From Candidatus Omnitrophota bacterium (GTDB lineage Bacteria > Omnitrophota > Gorgyraeia > Aquiviventales > Aquiviventaceae), in contig JACQHS010000123.1 of the NCBI GenBank assembly GCA_016198915.1, forward strand, positions 1 through 15,445: DNA of 15,445 nt. The letters run 5' to 3'. The notes beneath the pieces are model-generated. The model searched no databases and was not told the origin of the DNA. It worked only from the letters and a program-made list of their open reading frames with translations. Positions 1 to 6,755 of the stretch are shown here, one piece after another. A program made the translations under genes and the position numbers. Every line of letters begins with the position of its first letter. Positions within the stretch are counted from its first letter, which is position 1.

Positions 1-474
1 GAGGATGGCGTTGACGCTCATGGCGCCGGAGATGGACGCCGGCCGGCGGGGAGCGCGCGGGGCGAGACCCAACTCCTCTTCCGTCACGTCCTCGAAGAGA
101 GGAAACAGCGTGTGCTCCTGGTCGTCCATCCGCTCCTGCAGCTGCTCGATCGCCTGCGACACGCGCAGGATGATGAGGGGAATAGACACCTTGAGCCCGC
201 CGAGCAGCAATTCCGTCACCGCGCGCAACTGCGCGTGCTCATCGACGTGATCTCTGCGGTTCGGCAGGTACCGGGCTGACGGGAACCGTTCGTAGAAGCG
301 GTGGATAAGCCGCTCTTCCCGCTTCATGTGCCGGTTGAGCATGCGCAGCAGCGAGAAGCACTTCTCGCGGAACACCAGGCGCGCGTAGGGGGCAGCCGAC
401 AGCGCCGCTTCCATCAGCGCCGCCTTACTGCGCAACAGCGTGTGATCCTGCTGCAGGGTGTCCAGGAATGTCAT
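1..474 (-). CDS. Hemerythrin-like (HHE domain) protein, 3' end cut by window edge
   Basis: The minus-strand frame from ATG 474 stays open for 158 codons to the window edge. It reads as an all-helical four-helix-bundle protein with hemerythrin-type His/Glu spacing: H11 in a QQDH motif, H49 with E53 (RHMKREE), H76 and H80 (HVDEH), and a last helix with DDQEHTLFPLFE around residues 117-127, where LFP after an acidic/His cluster is typical of HHE domains. Known HHE proteins bind a di-iron centre and O2, or act in redox and iron sensing. The start is well supported by AGGAGG at 479-484, four bases upstream, and by a promoter at 504-532. It lies downstream of putA on the same strand but appears to have its own promoter. 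The canonical second HxxxE pair is imperfect (M116/D117 where His is usual), so the metal ligands need checking. The family call is fairly secure; the physiological role is unknown. Confidence 0.8.
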   Translation of the reverse strand, partial: MTFLDTLQQDHTLLRSKAALMEAALSAAPYARLVFREKCFSLLRMLNRHMKREERLIHRFYERFPSARYLPNRRDHVDEHAQLRAVTELLLGGLKVSIPLIILRVSQAIEQLQERMDDQEHTLFPLFEDVTEEELGLAPRAPRRPASISGAMSVNAIL

Positions 475-503
475 CACACCTCCTGGAGAGGGTCGACATC
501 CTC

Positions 504-532
504 AGTCTACGCCCGCCCCGTCAGGATGGCAA
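504..532 (-). promoter_or_regulatory. Sigma-70-type promoter for the hemerythrin-like gene
   Basis: On the minus strand the -35 box TTGCCA (527-532) is followed after exactly 17 bases by the -10 box TAGACT (504-509). This predicts a start near 497 and a leader of about 23 nt containing the AGGAGG ribosome-binding site. The same -10 hexamer occurs in the promoter at 7291-7319. It is predicted from sequence only. Confidence 0.55.
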
Positions 533-537
533 TAGCG

Positions 538-665
538 AAATTTCCAAGCACCAAATTCCAAGCTCCAAACAAGCACCAATAACCAAGCACCAAATTCCAA
601 ACGTGTTTGGTGCTTGGAATTTGGAATTTATTTGGGATTTGGAAATTGGTACTTGGTGCTTGTTA
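538..665. repeat. Cluster of CCAAGCACCAAATTCCAA direct and inverted repeats
   Basis: This AT-rich block stands out from the surrounding GC-rich sequence. The 18-mer CCAAGCACCAAATTCCAA occurs as an exact direct repeat at 544-561 and 583-600. Inverted matches follow: 583-594 pairs with 606-617 (12 bp, 11-nt loop), 551-562 pairs with 613-624, and 568-579 pairs with 653-664. The last match runs up to the putA stop codon (663-665), so the block begins at the very end of putA. It lies upstream of the hemerythrin promoter. Several mutually exclusive hairpins can form. It may help end putA transcription, or it may be a degenerate mobile or palindromic repeat; no transposase is present nearby. Confidence 0.75.
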
Positions 666-3614
666 GTCGAGAGGAATGCCGTGGCGGCTGGTGTCCTCGC
701 AGATCGTCTTGGGCAGGAGCAGCTGGAGGAGGTAGTCCGGACCGCCGGCTTTCGTCCCCAGCCCGGAGAGGCGGTGGCCGCCGAAGGGCTGGCGGCCCAC
801 GACGGCGCCGGTGATGGGCCGGTTGATGTACAAATTCCCGACGTCAAACGCCTCGACCGCGCGCGCCGCGTGCGAGGGCGACCGGGAATACACGCCGCCG
901 GTCAGCGCATAGGGACTGGCGTTCGCCAGCGCCAGCGCTTCCTCAAACGTCGCGGCACGGAACACGCACACGAGCGGGCCGAACAGCTCCTCGGTCGCCA
1001 TCGGGTGGCGCCGCGGGACGTCCGTGACGATCACCGGCCCCACAAAGTGGCCGCGCTGCGGGAGGCGCGCGGGCGGGTAGCGATACGCCACGGTCGCCAC
1101 TTCATGCGCGTGGGCGATCGCGTCCCGCAGCCGGCGCTCGGCGGACTCATCGATCAGCGGACCCAGATCGACTGCGGGATCGGCGGGATCCCCCACGACC
1201 AGCCGATCCGTCGCGCCCGCCAACCGCTCGAGAAACTGGTCATAGACCGCCTGATGGACGATGAGACGCGAGGCGGCCGAGCACTTCTGCCCGCCGTAGC
1301 CGAAGGCCGAGATGACCGTCCCCTGCACCGCCGCGTCGAGGTCGGCATCTTCGTCGATGATGAGCGCGTTCTTGCCGCCCATTTCGGCGATGACGTGCTT
1401 GACGAACGGCTGGTCCGCGGCGACCTGTGCGGAGGCGCTGACGATGGACAACCCGACAGCCTTGGAGCCGGTGAACAGGGTCACGTGGGTTCTCTGGTGT
1501 CGGACGAGCGACGCCCCCACTTCGCTGCCCACCCCCGGCAAACACTGCAGAATGGGCGGCGGGATGCCCGCCTCACGCAGAATCTGGGTGAGGAGCAGCG
1601 CAATGATGGACGACTGCTCTGCCGGCTTGAGGAGCACCGCGTTGCCGCTGACCAGGGCGGCTGACGCCGTGCCCATGAGGATCGCGGCCGGGAAGTTCCA
1701 GGGCGCGATGACGACAGCCACCCCCCGCGGCACGTACTGATAACGATTGCGTTCCCCGGGTAGCTGCGGCAGCGGTCGGCCGTCCGCCAGCTCAAGCATG
1801 CGCTGGCTGTAATAGTCTAAGTAGTCGATTGTTTCGACGAGATCGGCGTCGGCTTCGCGCCAGGTCTTGCCCACCTCCAAGATTTCCCACGCCGCCAGCT
1901 CATAGCGACGCCGCCGGATGAGATCGGCGGCGCGCCGCAGGCAGGCGGCACGGTCCCCGACAGGGCGCGTTGCCCATTCCCTCTGTGCGTCGTGGGCCAG
2001 CTGGACCGCGCGATCAAGATGCGCGGGGCTGACCATCGCGACCTCGCCCAACACTTCCTCGCCGTTTGACGGATTGCGGACGATCAGCGGCTCAACGCTC
2101 TCAACCGCTTCGTCAGCCAACAGCGGCAGGTACCGGCGTCCGAGGGCCGATCGGACCGACGTGACCGCCTGCGCCATGCCGGTCCGTGCGGCGGCGTTAG
2201 AAAAGTTCAACGGCGGCTCTCCGATCCACTCTGGCGTCCGCCCCTCGGCACGCGGCACGCCGTCCGCCCGCAGGACCGGGGGCTTGAGGAGCTCCTCCGC
2301 GCTGCGCTCCTCGAGAAATTCCTGGCGCAGGAACGACTCATTCGCCGTGTTCTCCAGAATCCGCCGGACCAGATAGGCCATGCCTGGGATGAGTGGGCCG
2401 ATAGGCGTGTAAATCCGAAGGGGATAGCCGAGCGCCGTGACCGCCGCACCCACCGCGTCTCCCATTCCATAGAGGAGTTGGAACTCGAGCTGCGGCTTTG
2501 GCAGTCCCAAGGCTTCCGCCACCGCCATGGCGTGCGCAATGGAACGGATATTGTGCGAGGCGATCGCGGTCGTCACCGTGGGGTGCGCGGAAAGCAGCCT
2601 GGCGGTCAGGCGCTCGAACGAACGGTCGGTCTCAGCTTTCTGCTCGTGCACGGGAATCGGCCAGTGGCGCTGTGCGGCGTAGGCGACCTCGTGGTCCCAA
2701 TACGCGCCTTTGACCAGACGCACCGTCAGCGAACACTGATGCACGGCCAGCCACTCCAAGAGACGGTCGACCGACATCTCGGCATCGCGGAGATACGCCT
2801 GGATGACGACCCCGAGCCTCGTCGATTTGGCGGCCGACTTCGAGAGCAACTCCATTGCCAGCGAGACCGTCAGATCCCGCAGGGCATACTGCTCCATATC
2901 GAGCGTCACCAGCGCCCCGCGCGCGCTGGCCCGCTGCACGAGGGGGGCCAGCCTCTGGAGCGCCCGTGCGATGCTCTCGGCAGGGCTGATTGGATCAAAC
3001 CGCGGCGTCAGGGCCGAGGGCTTGATCGAGAGGTTCGCCGCCGGCCCGCAGACCAGCGGCGGAGACGCTAACCCCGTATAGGCCGAGGCGAGCTGGTCAA
3101 GGAGCGTCTCACACTGCTGGACGTGCCGGTCTGCTTCCGCCTCGCTGACGACCTGTTCACCCAGCACGTCAAGACTGCACGCGGCCCCGCGTGCGGCCAG
3201 CTGGGTCACGATGCGGCGCGCGCCCTCCGCCTGAGACTCGGCGATGAATTGCCGGGCGACCTGCTCCACCATCTGCGTGATGACGGCACCGAGTGCCGGG
3301 GCGGTGAGCAGCCCCGAACGCGCAAGCGCCGAGCCGACGCGCAGGGCCGTGGGCAGCCGCAGGTTCGTGGTCGGGAAGTATTCCCGGACATGGCGGGCGA
3401 TGGCCTGGGGGCTTTTCAGGCTCGGCAGCACATCGATGAAGCGCAACACACTGCTTTTCAGCGCGGGGTCGGCCAAGCACCAGGAGAGGACTTGCTGGGT
3501 CCAGCGGTTCAGGACGGAGAGGTGCGCGGACTCACGCTTCGCCGCCGCGAAGAGCTCGCGGCCGATGGCTTGGGTGCGCTCTTCGATCGCGCGCTCATCA
3601 AGGGGGGCCGCCAT
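663..3614 (-). CDS. putA: Bifunctional proline dehydrogenase / L-glutamate gamma-semialdehyde dehydrogenase PutA
   Basis: This 983-residue protein catalyses both steps of proline breakdown: FAD-dependent oxidation of proline to P5C, then NAD-dependent oxidation of glutamate semialdehyde to glutamate. An N-terminal helical arm (about 1-180) leads to the PRODH barrel (about 190-435). PRODH motifs visible are RLVKGAYWD (299-307), ASHN (352-355), FQLLYGMGD (378-386) and the substrate-binding RRILENTANESFL (417-429). The ALDH domain (about 500-970) has PWNFP (638-642), the general-base region EMGGKN (E744) and the catalytic cysteine C778 in GQKCSAASR. The length fits the short class of PutA of about 1000 residues, which lacks the DNA-binding RHH domain seen in E. 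coli, so it should not repress itself. It is divergent from the arginine/ornithine genes, whose predicted product proline is its substrate. No Shine-Dalgarno sequence precedes the ATG; see the extended -10 at 3623-3631. Confidence 0.97.
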   Translation of the reverse strand: MAAPLDERAIEERTQAIGRELFAAAKRESAHLSVLNRWTQQVLSWCLADPALKSSVLRFIDVLPSLKSPQAIARHVREYFPTTNLRLPTALRVGSALARSGLLTAPALGAVITQMVEQVARQFIAESQAEGARRIVTQLAARGAACSLDVLGEQVVSEAEADRHVQQCETLLDQLASAYTGLASPPLVCGPAANLSIKPSALTPRFDPISPAESIARALQRLAPLVQRASARGALVTLDMEQYALRDLTVSLAMELLSKSAAKSTRLGVVIQAYLRDAEMSVDRLLEWLAVHQCSLTVRLVKGAYWDHEVAYAAQRHWPIPVHEQKAETDRSFERLTARLLSAHPTVTTAIASHNIRSIAHAMAVAEALGLPKPQLEFQLLYGMGDAVGAAVTALGYPLRIYTPIGPLIPGMAYLVRRILENTANESFLRQEFLEERSAEELLKPPVLRADGVPRAEGRTPEWIGEPPLNFSNAAARTGMAQAVTSVRSALGRRYLPLLADEAVESVEPLIVRNPSNGEEVLGEVAMVSPAHLDRAVQLAHDAQREWATRPVGDRAACLRRAADLIRRRRYELAAWEILEVGKTWREADADLVETIDYLDYYSQRMLELADGRPLPQLPGERNRYQYVPRGVAVVIAPWNFPAAILMGTASAALVSGNAVLLKPAEQSSIIALLLTQILREAGIPPPILQCLPGVGSEVGASLVRHQRTHVTLFTGSKAVGLSIVSASAQVAADQPFVKHVIAEMGGKNALIIDEDADLDAAVQGTVISAFGYGGQKCSAASRLIVHQAVYDQFLERLAGATDRLVVGDPADPAVDLGPLIDESAERRLRDAIAHAHEVATVAYRYPPARLPQRGHFVGPVIVTDVPRRHPMATEELFGPLVCVFRAATFEEALALANASPYALTGGVYSRSPSHAARAVEAFDVGNLYINRPITGAVVGRQPFGGHRLSGLGTKAGGPDYLLQLLLPKTICEDTSRHGIPLD

Positions 3615-3622
3615 TGTTGCTT

Positions 3623-3631
3623 AGTATAACA
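3623..3631 (-). promoter_or_regulatory. Extended -10 promoter of putA (likely leaderless transcript)
   Basis: The minus strand reads TGT-TATACT, a TGn extended -10 box, ending only 8 bases before the putA ATG at 3614. No convincing -35 box is present at the usual spacing, as expected for extended -10 promoters. A start about 7 bases downstream would fall within a base or two of the ATG, giving a leaderless mRNA, which agrees with the absence of a ribosome-binding site. Confidence 0.5.
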
Positions 3632-3679
3632 CTGGACGTGGTGTCGCGAGTGCGGCAATGAAGCGCTGGTGCCCCAACT

Positions 3680-3733
3680 GGGACATTTCTATTTTCGCTT
3701 CAGGAACGCCATCGCGAAAATAGAAACGTCCCC
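3680..3733. repeat. Inverted repeat copy A of the GGGGAC-TTTCTATTTT family
   Basis: The left arm at 3680-3698 (GGGACATTTCTATTTTCGC) pairs with 3714-3732, with a single A/C mismatch and a 15-nt loop. Related copies lie at 5839-5894 and 10199-10278. This copy sits in the middle of the 173-bp region between the divergent putA and ornithine cyclodeaminase genes, upstream of both predicted promoters. From general knowledge, conserved palindromes of this sort (REP or REPIN-like) are often mobilised in trans by RAYT (Y1_Tnp) transposases; none is encoded in this window. Confidence 0.85.
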
Positions 3734-3769
3734 GCTTTCAGCAGCGATAGGACCCACACAACTGAAGAG

Positions 3770-3778
3770 TGGTATACT
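3770..3778 (+). promoter_or_regulatory. Extended -10 promoter of the LOR/SDH - amidinohydrolase pair (likely leaderless)
   Basis: TGG-TATACT matches a TGn extended -10 box and ends 9 bases before the ATG at 3788. It is nearly identical in sequence and distance to the putA box on the other strand. No ribosome-binding site lies between it and the ATG, so the first gene is probably translated from a leaderless or near-leaderless transcript. Confidence 0.5.
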
Positions 3779-3787
3779 ACTCGGCAA

Positions 3788-5002
3788 ATGGCCTCCGAAG
3801 TTGTCCGCGTCAGCGGGCACATCATCGATTCGCTCATCCTGCCGAAAATCTTGGATGAGATCATGGACCTCGAAGGCACCTTCGAGATCCTCGAGCTGTC
3901 CGTCGGCAAGCGCAAGACCGACCCCTCGGTGGCCCGCCTGCGCGTTGAAGCGTCAAGCCCGGCGCGGCTGCACACGATCCTGCATCGTCTCTCGCGCCTC
4001 GGGGCCGCCCCGGTCACCCTCCGGGACGCCAGGCTTGCGCGCGCACCGAAGGCCGGGGTGTTTCCCGCCGCGTTTTACTCCACCACCAATCTTCCGACCG
4101 AGGTGCGCTACCGCGGCGCGTGGCGCAAGGTGCTGAACATCGAAATGGACTGCGGCATCACCGTGGACCGACGCACCGGCGGGGCCCGCTGCATTCCCAT
4201 GGCGCATGTCCAGACGGGTGATTGGATCGTGTGCGGCTCGGAAGGTGTGCGCGTCTCGCCGTTGGAACGCACGCGCCGCCCGGAAGTCTTCCAGTTCATG
4301 GCGAGCGCGGTCTCCTCGGAGAAACCGAAAGCCCAGCTCATCCAGCGGCTGGCGGCGGAAATGCGCGCGATTCGACGCCGGGGCCAGAAGATTCTCGTGG
4401 TCGCCGGTCCGGTCGTCATCCATACGGGCAGCGGACCGTACCTGGAGCGGCTGATTGCGGCCGGCTTCGTGGACGTTCTCTTCGCGGGCAACGGCTTTGC
4501 CACCCATGACATTGAATCATCGCTCTACGGCACCTCACTCGGGGTGTACTTGGACCGGGGTACTGCGGCCGCCGACGGCCATGACCATCACATGCGGGCA
4601 ATCAATACGATCCGACGCGTCGGAGGCATCCGGAACGCCGTCCGGCGCCGCCTCGTGACCAAAGGGGTGATGCATGCGTGCATCAGGCACCGGATCCCCT
4701 TTGTCCTGGCCGGCTCGGTCCGGGATGACGGTCCCTTGCCGGATGTGATCACGGACACGATGAAAGCCCAGGATGCCATGCGCAAGCACATCCCGGGCGT
4801 GGGCTTAGCGCTCATGCTGGCCTCCACCCTCCACGCGATCGCCACCGGCAACATGCTGCCAGCGACGGTGAAAACCGTCTGCGTGGACATCAACGCCGCC
4901 GTCGTCACGAAGCTCTCTGACCGCGGCACTTTCCAGGGCATCGGCATCGTCTCCGACACCGAATCGTTCCTCCGCGAATTGGTGCACGCACTGCGCTTGT
5001 AG
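3788..5002 (+). CDS. LOR/SDH (TIGR00300) family protein, probable ornithine cyclodeaminase
   Basis: This 404-residue protein belongs to the family named LOR/SDH bifunctional enzyme conserved region. It is known from archaea as an ornithine cyclodeaminase and as the C-terminal half of cyanobacterial ArgZ/AgrE, converting ornithine to proline plus ammonia. An N-terminal alpha/beta domain (about 1-100) precedes a central IEMDCGITVD (118-127). The Rossmann-like, nucleotide-binding part includes VVAGPVVIHTGSG (204-216), FAGNGFATHDIESSLYGTSLG (232-252) and GHDHHMRAINTIRRVGG (264-280), followed by LAGSVRDDGPLPDV (307-320), ALMLASTLHAIATGNMLP (341-358) and VDINAAVVTKLSDRG (366-380). It is unrelated in sequence to the mu-crystallin-type Ocd. 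The next gene starts about 50 bases downstream and encodes the matching arginine-hydrolysing partner, and putA is divergent. Family membership is strong; the exact reaction is inferred from family and context. Confidence 0.88.
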   Translation: MASEVVRVSGHIIDSLILPKILDEIMDLEGTFEILELSVGKRKTDPSVARLRVEASSPARLHTILHRLSRLGAAPVTLRDARLARAPKAGVFPAAFYSTTNLPTEVRYRGAWRKVLNIEMDCGITVDRRTGGARCIPMAHVQTGDWIVCGSEGVRVSPLERTRRPEVFQFMASAVSSEKPKAQLIQRLAAEMRAIRRRGQKILVVAGPVVIHTGSGPYLERLIAAGFVDVLFAGNGFATHDIESSLYGTSLGVYLDRGTAAADGHDHHMRAINTIRRVGGIRNAVRRRLVTKGVMHACIRHRIPFVLAGSVRDDGPLPDVITDTMKAQDAMRKHIPGVGLALMLASTLHAIATGNMLPATVKTVCVDINAAVVTKLSDRGTFQGIGIVSDTESFLRELVHALRL

Positions 5003-5019
5003 TCGAGGCCATGCCGTTT

Positions 5020-5047
5020 CCACCCTCCACCCTCCACTCTCCACCTT
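5020..5047. repeat. Heptamer tandem repeat (CCACCCT)n between the two plus-strand genes
   Basis: Four 7-bp units run in tandem: CCACCCT, CCACCCT, CCACTCT, CCACCTT. The other strand is purine-rich with closely spaced GG and GGG runs. The repeat fills almost the whole gap between the LOR/SDH stop (5002) and the conserved start of the amidinohydrolase (5056). It creates an in-frame upstream ATG at 5011 that would add 15 low-complexity residues, so that upstream start is probably an artefact. Confidence 0.75.
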
Positions 5048-5055
5048 CCTTTTTA

Positions 5056-5838
5056 ATGTGCCGTCCGACGTACTACACCATTGCGTACGAGATCAATCCG
5101 TGGATGAGCCTCAAACGGCAGGCGAACCACCGGCGCGCGCTCATGCAGTGGACGCGGCTCCACGAGCTGCTGACGCGCCGGTTGAAGGCGCGCGTGAAAC
5201 TCCTCACGCCGAAGCCTGGCGTGCCGGATTTGGTCTTTACGGCCAATGCCGGGCTGGCGGTGGGGCGGACGTTCATCCGCAGCAACTTTCGGCATCCACA
5301 GCGGCAGCGGGAGGAGCCGCACATCGAGCGGCATGTGAAGCGCAGCGGCTTCCGGCTGGTCACCTTGCCGCGCCGCTACCGATTCGAAGGCGAGGGAGAC
5401 GCGCTGTGGATGAACGGCGCACTGCTCTTCGGGTTTCGATTCCGCTCAGATGCGCCGGCGCATGAGGAGCTCGCGCGCCTGCTGCACACGCAGGTGCTGC
5501 CGGTGGAGTTGGCCGATCGGCGGTTCTACCATCTGGACACCTGCTTCGCGCCGCTGGATGATCGCGCGGCGCTGTGGTTTCCGAAGGCGTTTGACCGCTA
5601 TGGCCGCAAGGTGATTGAGGGGCTGGTTGAGGATCCGATCAGCGTCTCGGAAGCGGATGCGAAGCGGTTCGTGTGCAACGCGATTGCGGTCGGCCGATCG
5701 ATTGTCCTGCAGGAGGGGTCCTCGAGCACGCTGCGGCGGCAGCTGATGCGGCGGGGATTTCGCCTCTATCCGTTGGACCTGTCGGAATTCCTCAAGGCCG
5801 GCGGCTCGGCGAAATGCTTAGTGTTGCGGATTTTTTAA
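5056..5838 (+). CDS. Amidinotransferase-superfamily hydrolase, probable arginine dihydrolase (ArgZ/AgrE N-domain-like)
   Basis: This 260-residue pentein-fold (guanidino-modifying) enzyme starts with MCRPTYYTIAYEINPWM, the characteristic N-terminus of the DDAH/ArgZ group. That is why ATG 5056 is preferred over in-frame ATG 5011, which only adds repeat-encoded residues. Catalytic-type residues are visible: FTANAG (N64), FEGEGDAL (E113), YHLDT (H159, D161) and the C-terminal GGSAKC (C254). The Asn in TANAG sits where citrulline-forming deiminases usually have Asp. As I recall, the matching Asn in Synechocystis ArgZ is linked to hydrolysing arginine fully to ornithine, CO2 and ammonia. Pairing with the LOR/SDH protein reproduces the two halves of ArgZ/AgrE. 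A dimethylarginine or arginine deiminase activity giving citrulline is the main alternative. No clear ribosome-binding site is seen, so translation may depend on the upstream gene. Confidence 0.85.
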   Translation: MCRPTYYTIAYEINPWMSLKRQANHRRALMQWTRLHELLTRRLKARVKLLTPKPGVPDLVFTANAGLAVGRTFIRSNFRHPQRQREEPHIERHVKRSGFRLVTLPRRYRFEGEGDALWMNGALLFGFRFRSDAPAHEELARLLHTQVLPVELADRRFYHLDTCFAPLDDRAALWFPKAFDRYGRKVIEGLVEDPISVSEADAKRFVCNAIAVGRSIVLQEGSSSTLRRQLMRRGFRLYPLDLSEFLKAGGSAKCLVLRIF

Positions 5839-5894
5839 GGGGACGTTTCTATTTTCGCAATGGTTTTCCGCGAGGCGAAAATAGAAATGTCCCC
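5839..5894. repeat. Inverted repeat copy B of the GGGGAC-TTTCTATTTT family
   Basis: The arms 5839-5858 (GGGGACGTTTCTATTTTCGC) and 5875-5894 pair over 20 bp with one mismatch and a 16-nt loop. The element begins on the base right after the TAA of the upstream plus-strand gene and ends 5 bases before the phhB stop on the other strand, so it fills the convergent gap. It may act as a bidirectional stem-loop at the two 3' ends, but no U-tract follows it in either direction, so it is not a classical intrinsic terminator. Confidence 0.85.
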
Positions 5895-5899
5895 GTCGT

Positions 5900-6241
5900 C
5901 TAACCAGTCAGGAGCTGATCGATCTTGGCGGCCAGAATAAAATCGTTTTCCGACAAGCCGCCGATGGCGTGGGTGGAGAGCTCAATGGTGAGCTTGCGAT
6001 ACCCAGTGAGATGCAGGTCGGGGTGGTGATCTTCCGCTTCCGCGACGGGGGCGATTTTCTGAATCAGCGCCACCGCGTCGAGAAAATCTTTGCACTTCAC
6101 CGTCTTGCGAATCGCTTTCCCGTCCACCAGCTCCCAGCCTTTCACATCCTGCAGTAAGGTCTGCGCAGCGTTCGGCGGGAGCGGCTCCATCCCACCTTCG
6201 CATGGTTTGCACTTGCGGGAGGTTAACGGCGGGGTGGCCAT
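5900..6241 (-). CDS. phhB: Pterin-4a-carbinolamine dehydratase
   Basis: This 113-residue protein matches the PCD/DCoH family, which dehydrates 4a-hydroxytetrahydropterin and so regenerates the pterin cofactor after aromatic amino-acid hydroxylation; it also occurs in bacteria lacking such hydroxylases. The N-terminus has the usual CKPCEGG...PL segment (C11, C14). The core has GWEL (36-39) and the active-site E70-D71-H72-H73-P74 stretch followed by the Y81 region, the diagnostic [E/D]xHHP motif. The start codon shares one base with the greA stop (TGATG), so the two genes are co-transcribed and probably translationally coupled. No phenylalanine hydroxylase is present in the window, so the substrate source is unknown. 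Confidence 0.95.
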   Translation of the reverse strand: MATPPLTSRKCKPCEGGMEPLPPNAAQTLLQDVKGWELVDGKAIRKTVKCKDFLDAVALIQKIAPVAEAEDHHPDLHLTGYRKLTIELSTHAIGGLSENDFILAAKIDQLLTG

Positions 6242-6714
6242 CAGGTTTGCCGCTCCACGGTAATGACCCGATAGGACACCATCGTTTTCGGGAGTGTTAA
6301 GGTGAACTTCTCCCCATTCTTTTTTCCTAAGAGGTGCTTCCCGAGCGGCGAGGCGATGGACAGTTTGCCCTGCTGCGGATCGGCTTCGTCGGGTCCCACA
6401 AGCAGATAGCTGAACTGCTCCTTCGTCTGCTCATCTTCCAGCGTCACCTGGGTCCCCACCCGCGCCTCCCCGTCCTTGATCGCCAGCTCATCGATGATCT
6501 TCACGTGGGAGAGCTTGGCATCGAGCTCCGCAAGCCGTGAAGACACGTGCTGCAGGCGCTCCCGGGCCGCGTGGTACTCGGCGTTCTCCCGCAGATCCCC
6601 CATCGCGGCGGCCTTACTGACTTCTTCCGTCAGCTGATGCTTCTGGGCCAGCAGCGACTTGTGTTCCGCGCGGAGTTTCTCGAGGCCGGCTTTCGTGAGG
6701 TAGGTGTCTCCCAT
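6241..6714 (-). CDS. greA: Transcription elongation factor GreA
   Basis: This 157-residue protein has the two-domain GreA layout. An N-terminal antiparallel coiled coil (about 1-75) carries the tip motif GDLRENAEYH (39-48), whose acidic residues reach the RNA polymerase active site to stimulate cleavage of backtracked RNA. A C-terminal FKBP-like domain (about 80-157) has SPLGKHLLGKKNGE (122-135), typical of the family. Length and motifs are normal. It lies 41 bases downstream of the TIGR04073 gene and overlaps phhB by one base, forming a small operon. No Shine-Dalgarno sequence is visible before its ATG. Confidence 0.97.
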   Translation of the reverse strand: MGDTYLTKAGLEKLRAEHKSLLAQKHQLTEEVSKAAAMGDLRENAEYHAARERLQHVSSRLAELDAKLSHVKIIDELAIKDGEARVGTQVTLEDEQTKEQFSYLLVGPDEADPQQGKLSIASPLGKHLLGKKNGEKFTLTLPKTMVSYRVITVERQT

Positions 6715-6755
6715 GTCTAGCGATCAGGGAGTGGACGAATGACGTGCGTTGCGCG

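Noticed and set aside
544..600. Possible CRISPR array from the repeated 18-mer
   Set aside because: There are only two direct copies 21 bases apart, with inverted copies next to them and no cas genes; the pattern is palindromic repeats.
468..1664. Long plus-strand open frame (398 codons) opposite putA
   Set aside because: It lies antisense to the conserved ALDH domain of putA, has low-complexity Arg/Gly/Asp-rich composition typical of GC-rich shadow frames, and matches no family I recognise.
5839..5894. Classical intrinsic terminator between convergent genes
   Set aside because: The stem is long but no T-tract follows it on either strand; its match to copies at 3680 and 10199 makes repeat-family membership the better explanation.
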